Source: Dehalococcoidia bacterium UBA6808 (lineage in GTDB: Bacteria > Chloroflexota > Dehalococcoidia > GIF9 > UBA5629). From it: 7,192 nucleotides of DNA. Under the pieces are notes generated by a model that worked only from the letters and a program-made list of their open reading frames with translations, was not told where the DNA came from and made no database searches. Position 1 is the stretch's first letter, and each line of letters begins with the position of its first letter. Shown here one piece after another: positions 1-5,366 of the stretch. The position numbers and the translations under genes were made by a program. The DNA lies in assembly GCA_002452695.1 (NCBI GenBank), contig DKFA01000034.1:1-7192 (forward strand). The letters run 5' to 3'.

Positions 1-695
1 ATATCTTCATTTATATACTGCTGTCGGCCTGCGTGCTCAAGAACACCTTCTCTCTGCGCGGCCTGTGGCAGGCGGTGGAAAAGGTTAAAAACGAGCTGGC
101 GGCAAATAATGTCCACGCAGCGCGCCGACATGCGCAGGCGCTGGTCAGCCGGGACGTGGACGCCCTCAACAGGCCGCAGTTATTTTCGGCCGCCATCGAG
201 TCCTGCGCCGAAAATCTCTGCGATAGCTTCGTGGCCCCGCTGCTCTACTACGGTCTGTTCGGACTGCCCGGGGCAATCTGCTACCGCATCATCAATACTT
301 TCGACGCCATGATAGGTTACCATGGCCGCTGGGAATATGCTGGCAAATTCGCCGCATGCGCCGATGATGTGCTTAACTACATCCCCGCCCGCCTGAGCGG
401 CCTGCTGATTATCACTGCTTCCGCTTTATGTAAAGGCAATGCAGGCGAGGGCTGGCGCATCATGCTGGCCCATCATGCTGCAACTGAGAGTCCCAACGCC
501 GGCTGGACGATGTGCGCGATGGCTGGAGCGCTCGATATCAGGCTGGAGAAACAGGACTGCTATGCTTTAGGGCATGACCTGAACGAGATAGTTCCGGACC
601 TGGTCACCCGTTCACAGCATATCATGCTGGCGGCGGCCGTCCTGTGGACGCTGCTTGTGCTGGCCAAGGAGGCGGCATGCTATGCTGCGGCCTGA
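1..695 (+). CDS. cbiB: Adenosylcobinamide-phosphate synthase CbiB (5' truncated)
   Basis: CbiB is an integral membrane enzyme that joins aminopropanol (phosphate) to adenosylcobyric acid, giving adenosylcobinamide (phosphate). The reading frame is open from the window edge (first whole codon at base 3) to TGA at 693-695, about 230 residues. The family is usually a little over 300, so roughly the first quarter is missing. The GTG at 33 is internal: residues before it (IFIYILLSAC) already continue the membrane helix. Family-typical blocks are visible: LVSRDVDALNRPQ, then AAIESCAENLCDSFVAPLLYY (bases about 189-251), then YRIINTFDAMIGY and the ADDVLNYIPARL segment, followed by hydrophobic stretches, the last one at the C-terminus. 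Its 3' end overlaps cobD by 14 bases, and cobD makes its aminopropanol-phosphate substrate, so the pairing is functional as well as positional. Identification is secure; the true start is not visible. Confidence 0.93.
   Translation, partial: IFIYILLSACVLKNTFSLRGLWQAVEKVKNELAANNVHAARRHAQALVSRDVDALNRPQLFSAAIESCAENLCDSFVAPLLYYGLFGLPGAICYRIINTFDAMIGYHGRWEYAGKFAACADDVLNYIPARLSGLLIITASALCKGNAGEGWRIMLAHHAATESPNAGWTMCAMAGALDIRLEKQDCYALGHDLNEIVPDLVTRSQHIMLAAAVLWTLLVLAKEAACYAAA
666..672 (+). promoter_or_regulatory. Shine-Dalgarno site for cobD
   Basis: AAGGAGG lies inside the end of cbiB, nine bases before ATG 682. It decides the start of cobD. The nearer ATG at 677 is in a different frame that closes after 56 codons, and the in-frame TTG at 655 lies before this site. 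Confidence 0.7.
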
Positions 696-1773
696 AGCGC
701 GTATCAGCAGGATCACTCCTCCCTGCCATGGCGGGAGCGGCTACGCAGCTAATCCGCAAGGGCAGAAGGTCCTTGATTTCAGCGCCTGCTGCAATCCCTA
801 CCCACCTCCGGCTTCCATCCGCAAGGCGGCAGGCTGCGATTTGAGCCGCTACCCCGATCCTGAGTCGTCTGAGTTCACGCAGGCGCTCGCCCTCCGGCTG
901 GGAATCAGCGCCCGAAACATCATCGCAGGCAGCGGCTCCACAGAGATCCTGCGCCTGGCCGCCCTGGCTTATCTCGAACCTGGTAACACTGCAATTATCC
1001 CCACACCCACCTACGGTGAATACGAACTTGCCTGCCGCATAGCCGGAGCAGATATCATTCATTACAGGCTGGCAGAGAAGCGGAGCTTCCGGCTCGACAC
1101 AGACGATTTAATTAACCATGTAAAGAAGGTAAGCCCGAAGGCCGTCTTCATCTGCAACCCCAACAACCCCACAGGGCAGTATCTTTCACGCCGTGAAATC
1201 GAGTCGGTGATTACTGCTCTGCCTGATTCGTTGATAGTGCTGGACGAAGCCTATATCGCCTTTACGCGCGGGGTCTGGGATTCCACAATATTGCTGAAAT
1301 ATGACAATTTGCTCATCGCGCGTTCTCTGACCAAAGATTTTGCCCTGGCGGGGCTGAGGCTGGGCTACGGCCTCGCCTCTCAGCCCCTGATAGAGACGTT
1401 GAAAAAAGTGCGCCCGCCCTGGAACGTCAGCTCTGCGGCGCAACGGGCCGGGATGGCTGCGCTAAGCTGCACAGAATATCTTCAGAAAAGCTGCCTCCGC
1501 ATCGAAAAATGTCGAAATTACCTGATTGCTGCGATTAATACTATGGGCTACCAGACGCTCGATACCAGCGCCAATTTTTTCCTGGTTAAAACAGGGAATG
1601 CCGCTGAATTCCAGCAAAAACTATTGAAAAATGGCATACTGGTGAGGGACTGCGCCTCTTTCGGGCTGCCGGACCATATCCGCATAGCGCCGCGCAACAT
1701 GACCGATTGCCGCAAACTGGTACAGGCTATGAAAAAGATTGCAGGAGGAAAGCATGGCAGAAAAGCAATTTAA
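682..1773 (+). CDS. cobD: L-threonine-O-3-phosphate decarboxylase CobD (HisC-like, PLP-dependent)
   Basis: A 363-residue fold-type I aminotransferase-like protein. CobD decarboxylates L-threonine phosphate to (R)-1-amino-2-propanol phosphate for CbiB. Landmarks: CHGGSGY at 15-21, a typical CobD N-terminus that separates it from plain HisC; GSGSTEIL at 83-90, which binds cofactor phosphate; CNPNNPTG at 158-165; DEAY at 188-191; the PLP lysine in SLTKDFALAGLRLGYG at K218 with R226 following; and the C-terminal substrate arginine in HIRIAPR near R334. Start ATG 682 is set by the strong ribosome site at 666-672. The gene overlaps cbiB by 14 bases and cobO by 20 bases. It is cysteine-rich (11 Cys), including an unusual CC in FSACCNPYPPP, where the family usually has something like SxNxNPLGPP. 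A histidinol-phosphate aminotransferase is the alternative on sequence alone, but the CHGG motif and the operon favour CobD. Confidence 0.9.
   Translation: MLRPEARISRITPPCHGGSGYAANPQGQKVLDFSACCNPYPPPASIRKAAGCDLSRYPDPESSEFTQALALRLGISARNIIAGSGSTEILRLAALAYLEPGNTAIIPTPTYGEYELACRIAGADIIHYRLAEKRSFRLDTDDLINHVKKVSPKAVFICNPNNPTGQYLSRREIESVITALPDSLIVLDEAYIAFTRGVWDSTILLKYDNLLIARSLTKDFALAGLRLGYGLASQPLIETLKKVRPPWNVSSAAQRAGMAALSCTEYLQKSCLRIEKCRNYLIAAINTMGYQTLDTSANFFLVKTGNAAEFQQKLLKNGILVRDCASFGLPDHIRIAPRNMTDCRKLVQAMKKIAGGKHGRKAI
1743..1748 (+). promoter_or_regulatory. Shine-Dalgarno site for cobO
   Basis: AGGAGG lies within the last codons of cobD, five bases before ATG 1754. It selects this ATG over the in-frame TTG at 1739, which has no such site and would add only five residues. 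Confidence 0.7.
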
Positions 1774-2278
1774 AGGGCTGGTACAGATATATACGGGTGA
1801 CGGCAAGGGTAAGACCACCGCCTCCCTGGGTCAGGCGCTGAGAGCAGCCGGACAGGGCCTCAGAGTCATCGTCATCCAGTTCCTCAAAGGCGAAGAGGGA
1901 GGGGAGCACTTCTTCGCGGCAAAGACGGGGGCTTTCGAGATAAAGCAGTTCAGCCGCGGCAATATCTTCGTCAGGAAGGATGAGGAACTGCGCGAAGAAT
2001 CGCTGGCCGCCTTCAAATTTGCCGAAGAGACCGTCAAAGGCGGCAAATACGATATGGTCGTGCTGGACGAGATCTTCATCGCGCACTGGCGCGGCTTCAT
2101 CAGCCTGCGGCAGATACTCGACCTGATCAGGGATAAGCCGGCGCGCGTCGAACTGGTGCTCACCGGGCGCAAGGCGCCGCAGGAAGTAGTCAAAGCCGCC
2201 GACCTGGTCAGCGAGGTGCTCATGATCAAGCACCCCTTCAACACGGGCATTAAGCAGCGCAAAGGCATCGAATATTAG
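1754..2278 (+). CDS. cobO: Cob(I)alamin adenosyltransferase, CobO/BtuR (CobA) type
   Basis: A 174-residue cytoplasmic enzyme that moves the 5'-deoxyadenosyl group of ATP to Co(I) of a corrinoid, needed before the later assembly steps and for salvage. The P-loop GDGKGKTT is at 15-22. After it come VIQFLKG (40-46), the Walker-B-like VVLDEI at 102-107, ELVLTGR at 133-139, and the family-typical C-terminus with ADLVSEV, KHPFNTGI and GIEY at the very end. Length and motif order match the CobO/BtuR family; the PduO and EutT types lack this P-loop architecture. The N-terminus is short, without the long extension of enterobacterial CobA. It overlaps cobD by 20 bases and precedes cobT by 17 bases, in keeping with co-expression. 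Identification is secure; the cobO and btuR names are used interchangeably for this family. Confidence 0.93.
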   Translation: MAEKQFKGLVQIYTGDGKGKTTASLGQALRAAGQGLRVIVIQFLKGEEGGEHFFAAKTGAFEIKQFSRGNIFVRKDEELREESLAAFKFAEETVKGGKYDMVVLDEIFIAHWRGFISLRQILDLIRDKPARVELVLTGRKAPQEVVKAADLVSEVLMIKHPFNTGIKQRKGIEY

Positions 2279-2295
2279 AACCTCTGTTAATCGAT

Positions 2296-3357
2296 ATGAA
2301 GCTAATCGAAGAGACGATCAATAAAATACGGCCGCTGGATAAAGCCAGTATGCAGGAGGCCGCGCTCAGGCAGGACAGTCTGACCAAGCCGAGAGGCAGC
2401 CTGGGCATGCTGGAAAGCCTATCCATCCAAATAGCCGGGATCAAGCGGGACCCGCTGCCCACACTAAAAAACAAGGCTATAATCACGATGGCAGCCGACC
2501 ATGGCGTGGCAGAGGAAGGAGTCAGCCTCTATCCCCAGGAAGTGACCCGCCAGATGGTGTTGAATTTTCTGAGCGGCGGCGCCGCCATCAACGTGCTGGG
2601 CAGGCTGGCCGGCGCCAGGGTAACCGTGGTGGATATGGGCGTCAAAGGCGGCTTCCCCGCGATGGACGGGCTGGTCTGCAAGATGGTCGATTTCGGCACG
2701 GCCAGCATGCTGAAGGGACCGGCCATGACACGCTCACAGGCCGTAGACAGCCTCCGGGGCGGCATTGAGGTCGTCCAAACCGAGATAGCCAGAGGCCTGG
2801 ATATCCTGGGCGTCGGCGAGATGGGTATCGGCAATACCACCGCGGCCAGCGCCATCGTATCCATCGTAACAGGTGAGCCGCCCCAGAATGTAACGGGCCG
2901 TGGTACCGGCATCAACGATGAGCAGCTCAAACAGAAGATCGTGGTCATCAGCCGGGCGCTGGAACTCAACAGGCCGGATAAAAACGACGCCCTCGATATA
3001 TTGGCGAAGGTCGGGGGGTTCGAGATCGGCGGCATGGCAGGAGCGATGCTGGCTGCGGCCGCAGACGGCATACCCGTAGTCATCGACGGGCTGATCTCAG
3101 GCTCGGCGGCGCTGATCGCCGAAGGGCTGTGCCCCCAGGTCAGGGACTATCTGATAGCTTCGCACCTGTCGGTTGAACGCGGCCATGCTGTATGCCTGCA
3201 AAAGCTGGGGCTGCGCCCCCTGGTCGACCTCAATCTCAGGCTGGGCGAAGGCAGCGGAGCTGCGCTGGGCATCTTCCTCTGCGAAGCGGCAGTCAGCGCC
3301 CTGACCCAAATGGCCACCTTCTCGCAGGCCGGCGTCTCAGATATAGAAAAGGGATAG
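2296..3357 (+). CDS. cobT: Nicotinate-nucleotide:dimethylbenzimidazole phosphoribosyltransferase CobT
   Basis: A 353-residue enzyme of full family length that transfers phosphoribose from nicotinate mononucleotide to the lower-ligand base (dimethylbenzimidazole or an analogue), giving alpha-ribazole 5'-phosphate for CobS. Diagnostic blocks: LTKPRGSLG at 29-37, MAADHGVAEEGVS at 65-77, FLSGGAAINVLGR at 91-103, VVDMGV at 111-116, GEMGIGNTTAASA at 174-186, GRGTGI at 201-206, and LRLGEGSGAAL with E318, which corresponds to the catalytic glutamate (E317) of the Salmonella enzyme. ATG 2296 gives the normal N-terminal length, but the 17-base gap after cobO has no recognisable Shine-Dalgarno sequence, unlike cobD and cobO. 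Four bases separate its stop from cobS. The base actually used cannot be read from the sequence. Confidence 0.96.
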   Translation: MKLIEETINKIRPLDKASMQEAALRQDSLTKPRGSLGMLESLSIQIAGIKRDPLPTLKNKAIITMAADHGVAEEGVSLYPQEVTRQMVLNFLSGGAAINVLGRLAGARVTVVDMGVKGGFPAMDGLVCKMVDFGTASMLKGPAMTRSQAVDSLRGGIEVVQTEIARGLDILGVGEMGIGNTTAASAIVSIVTGEPPQNVTGRGTGINDEQLKQKIVVISRALELNRPDKNDALDILAKVGGFEIGGMAGAMLAAAADGIPVVIDGLISGSAALIAEGLCPQVRDYLIASHLSVERGHAVCLQKLGLRPLVDLNLRLGEGSGAALGIFLCEAAVSALTQMATFSQAGVSDIEKG

Positions 3358-3361
3358 CGCA

Positions 3362-4132
3362 ATGGGATTTTTCACAGCGATTAGATTTCTGACTATCTTT
3401 CCGGCGCCGTATAACGGACCCGAAGGGCCGAATGATCTTGGCAGGGCCATCGCCTTCTTTCCCCTGGTGGGGCTGGTGATCGGCATCGTACTGGGCGGTC
3501 TGGCCTATCTGCTGCGCTCAATTTTTCCGACCACGATAGTGGCAGCCCTGCTGGTCACGGCGCTGGTGATCCTGACCGGAGCGCACCATCTGGACGGACT
3601 GGCGGATACGTGTGACGGCATGGTGGCGGGCCGCACCAGGATACAACGGCTGGAGATAATGTCCGATACACGCGTGGGCACGTTCGGCATAGCCGGCGTC
3701 TGCCTTATCCTGCTGCTCAAATACGCCATCTTCAGCGCGACAACAGGCATAGCTGCCATGCTGGTCTTCCCAACCGTCAGCCGCTGGACGATGAGCGGGG
3801 ACATGCTTCTTTTCCCTTCCGCCAGGGACAGCGGCTCCGGGTACTCCGCCAAACAGGGCGCGGGCTGGCCGGGCTTTGCTGCGGGGGGACTGATAACGCT
3901 GGTCGTCTGCATCCTCTGCCTGGGTATCGTGCAGGGAGCGCTGTTGATGGCAGGCCTGTTCGCCCTGAGCGTCGCACTGGGCGCCCTGCTCACCGCCATC
4001 TACGGCGGTCTGACCGGCGACAGCTACGGGGCCATTATAGAGATAACAGAAGCGCTGGCGCTGCTCCTGACCATCATCATCAACTATCACTGGACCGCCT
4101 TCCCGGGCGGCGCGCTGATCGTCTTCCCCTGA
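3362..4132 (+). CDS. cobS: Adenosylcobinamide-GDP ribazoletransferase (cobalamin synthase) CobS
   Basis: A 256-residue polytopic membrane protein that condenses adenosylcobinamide-GDP with alpha-ribazole (phosphate), the closing step of the nucleotide-loop pathway. It begins with the family-typical GFFTAIRFLTIFPAP. The metal/phosphate motif GAHHLDGLADTCDG lies at 73-86, followed by MSDTRVGTFG at 100-109 and GGLTGDSYGAIIEITE at 215-230. Several hydrophobic segments (about 32-52, 58-73, 108-125, 172-192, 195-213, 230-241) fit a multi-span fold. ATG 3362 follows the cobT stop by four bases, with AAGGGA at 3349-3354 as a moderate ribosome site. The stop is TGA at 4130-4132, 11 bases before cobU. 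No cobC phosphatase gene lies between cobS and cobU, so removal of the 5'-phosphate must depend on another locus. Confidence 0.95.
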   Translation: MGFFTAIRFLTIFPAPYNGPEGPNDLGRAIAFFPLVGLVIGIVLGGLAYLLRSIFPTTIVAALLVTALVILTGAHHLDGLADTCDGMVAGRTRIQRLEIMSDTRVGTFGIAGVCLILLLKYAIFSATTGIAAMLVFPTVSRWTMSGDMLLFPSARDSGSGYSAKQGAGWPGFAAGGLITLVVCILCLGIVQGALLMAGLFALSVALGALLTAIYGGLTGDSYGAIIEITEALALLLTIIINYHWTAFPGGALIVFP

Positions 4133-4143
4133 AATATAATCAG

Positions 4144-4722
4144 ATGAAAAAGACTCGCCCTAAATCCATACTGGTCACCGGCGGCGCTCGCAGCGGCAAG
4201 AGCGCATATGCCCAGCAGACCGCTGAAAAACAGGGCGGGAGAGTATTATTCTGCGCAACCGCCCAGGCCCTCGACGACGAAATGCGCGCGCGCATCCATG
4301 CGCACAGAGAGTCGCGCCCTTGCGGATGGGACACGCTGGAGGCCCCCATAAACGTGGCCGCACAACTGGAAAAGTCCTGCGCTCATTACGACACTATACT
4401 CGTGGACTGCATCACTCTGCTGGTGGCCAACTGTCTGGGCGACGGACAACCGCCTGCTGAAGCGGAGAAGCGCGCGCTCCAGGAGATTAGAGCGCTGGCC
4501 AGCCTGCTGAAGAAAAAAGACTGCAACTATATACTGGTGACCAACGAGGTCGGGCAGGGCATAGTGCCTGACAACGCGCTGGCGAGGCTATACCGGGATG
4601 TGCTGGGCAGGGCCAACCAGATACTGGCTGCACAGGCTGACGAGGTCTACCTGATGACGGCCGGCCTGCCCCTCAGGATCAAAACGAAAGAGGCCGGGGC
4701 ACAGCCCCGGCCTGGTGATTAA
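4144..4722 (+). CDS. cobU: Adenosylcobinamide kinase / adenosylcobinamide-phosphate guanylyltransferase CobU
   Basis: A 192-residue bifunctional cytoplasmic enzyme that phosphorylates adenosylcobinamide and transfers GMP from GTP to give adenosylcobinamide-GDP, the partner substrate of CobS. The P-loop GGARSGKS is at 13-20. ATAQALDDEMRARIHAHR at 38-55 includes H54, which aligns with the guanylylated histidine (H46) of Salmonella CobU. TILVDCITLLVANCL at 84-98 supplies the Walker-B-like segment. LVTNEVGQGIVP (131-142), then RLYRDVLGRANQ (148-159) and ADEVYLMTAGLPLRIK (165-180) complete the family signature. The family usually ends about here; the last dozen residues (TKEAGAQPRPGD) are encoded largely by a perfect GC hairpin at 4691-4713. 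The ATG follows the cobS stop by 11 bases with no clear Shine-Dalgarno. It is the last gene of the cobalamin operon in this window. Confidence 0.94.
   Translation: MKKTRPKSILVTGGARSGKSAYAQQTAEKQGGRVLFCATAQALDDEMRARIHAHRESRPCGWDTLEAPINVAAQLEKSCAHYDTILVDCITLLVANCLGDGQPPAEAEKRALQEIRALASLLKKKDCNYILVTNEVGQGIVPDNALARLYRDVLGRANQILAAQADEVYLMTAGLPLRIKTKEAGAQPRPGD
4691..4713. terminator. Perfect 10-bp GC hairpin at the end of cobU, possible terminator
   Basis: AGGCCGGGGC (4691-4700), loop ACA, then its exact complement GCCCCGGCCT (4704-4713). The second arm ends nine bases before the end of the cobU TAA (4722), at the end of the operon, where a terminator is expected. The plus strand after the stem (GGTGATTAATCCC) is not U-rich. 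The minus strand reads CTTTCGTTTT straight after the stem, which is closer to an intrinsic-terminator tail. It could act in either direction or only stabilise the mRNA 3' end. The structure is plain; its function is inferred. Confidence 0.5.
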
Positions 4723-4857
4723 TCCCGCAACTTATAACCCATCTTCCAGCGCTAAATCAGCGAAAATTGAAGCTGAACTACGTTTGAAACGAGTTCTTGT
4801 CTTCGATGGCTATATCAGCTTTGATTAGTGGCTACTGCTTTCAGATAGGGATTAGCT
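4723..4857. other. Junction between the cobalamin operon and the IS remnant, no gene seen
   Basis: This 135-base stretch is visibly richer in A+T than the operon. The frame of the downstream transposase fragment has several stops here (TAA, TGA, TAG), the last one four codons before ATG 4858. I see no left IS end matching the repeats at 5167-5222, no tRNA and no convincing small gene. Plus frame 2 stays open through most of it, but its translation resembles nothing I recognise. Confidence 0.5.
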
Positions 4858-5172
4858 ATGGAGGGGCTGGAAGACCCGCTATATGAACGGCTCTGGATAT
4901 ACTACAACCTCTTCCAGCCAGTCATGCATCTAACGGGCAAGGAGATAGTAGGCGGCCGTCTGCATCGTAAATGGGATCGGGCTCAGACGCCTTACCAGCG
5001 CCTGCTTGCCAGCGGTATCATTTCTCCCGAACAGAAAAGGAGACTGGCAGAACTGCATGCCCAAACCAATCCAAGGCAGCTACGCCAGGATATCTATCAG
5101 GCAGTCGAACAACTCTGGAGCCACCCACTGAACAAGGTAAATCAAAGAAAGGAGGCGGCATTAGCCCGGTAA
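4858..5172 (+). pseudogene. C-terminal remnant of a DDE/integrase-core transposase
   Basis: A 104-codon frame that matches only the C-terminal end of a family of integrase-catalytic-domain transposases usually about 400 residues or longer. Recognisable features are LYERLWIYYNLFQPVMHL at residues 8-25, which normally follows the last catalytic acidic residue, then a basic KWDRAQTPYQRLLASG segment (about 38-53), then SPEQKRRLAELHAQTNP and a helical tail (QDIYQAVEQLWSHP). The TPYQRLLASG block is what I recognise most clearly. The DDE catalytic residues and the DNA-binding N-terminus are absent, and stops precede the frame, so it is a 5'-deleted, non-functional copy. ATG 4858 is probably an internal methionine rather than a true start. 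The stop codon TAA (5170-5172) lies inside the first IS-end repeat. I cannot name the IS family with certainty (IS481-like or an unclassified rve group). Confidence 0.72.
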
Positions 5173-5222
5173 CATTTCTATTTGAGTGAACCGCTCTTTT
5201 TCGGTAACATTTTTATTTGAGT
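5167..5222 (+). repeat. Two 21-bp direct repeats, probable transposase-binding sites
   Basis: Copy 1 is 5167-5187 and copy 2 is 5202-5222, 35 bases start to start. They share CGGTAACATTT, one variable base (C or T), then TATTTGAGT, so 20 of 21 positions agree. Copy 1 includes the transposase stop codon; copy 2 runs into TTGACA at 5222-5227. Paired direct copies next to an IS end are typical of transposases that bind repeated sites near their termini. Confidence 0.75.
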
Positions 5223-5292
5223 TGACACGTCCTTCCATTGCTTCATACTGGAAGAATCACCGCCAGCCACTATTTCAGCAGTCTCTTATTAA

Positions 5293-5321
5293 TCGACAAG
5301 CAGTAAATTTGCCACTATAAT
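5293..5321 (+). promoter_or_regulatory. Sigma70-type promoter for the Ig-domain surface protein gene
   Basis: TCGACA (5293-5298, five of six matches to TTGACA) is followed by exactly 17 bases and a perfect TATAAT (5316-5321). Transcription would begin near 5328, giving a leader of about 39 bases before GTG 5367. The region is AT-rich and outside the IS remnant, and the orientation fits the only downstream gene. Confidence 0.62.
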
Positions 5322-5366
5322 ACAGAATAAGTATTGTAAATATTTTGACGCGGCCGGTATATTTAA

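Larger units (their letters stand above)
4858..5227 (+). mobile_element. Right-end remnant of an insertion sequence
   Basis: The element consists of the truncated transposase frame followed by the paired direct repeats and a likely terminus at TTGACA (5222-5227), which would read TGTCAA as an inward-facing IS end. No matching left end or target duplication can be found in the window. The left boundary is therefore only the start of recognisable coding homology, and the exact outer base is uncertain by a few positions. The remnant separates the conserved cobalamin operon from the surface-protein gene. Confidence 0.6.

Noticed and set aside
1..300. Cobalamin riboswitch
   Set aside because: The window opens inside cbiB coding sequence; no B12-box-like element was found here or in the intergenic gaps.
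677..844. ATG 677 as an alternative gene start
   Set aside because: It is in a different frame from CobD, closes after 56 codons and encodes nothing recognisable; ATG 682 starts the conserved protein.
2529..3083. Long minus-strand open frame opposite cobT
   Set aside because: GC-rich codon bias keeps the opposite strand open. The plus-strand CobT motifs are unambiguous and the minus translation has no family features.
3518..4090. Long minus-strand open frame opposite cobS
   Set aside because: Its Gln/His/Arg/Asp-rich translation is a typical shadow of a hydrophobic membrane protein read in reverse.
4135..4140. TATAAT just before cobU
   Set aside because: No -35-like hexamer lies 16-18 bases upstream, and it would place the start of transcription inside the cobU start region. 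It is better seen as chance AT-rich intergenic sequence.
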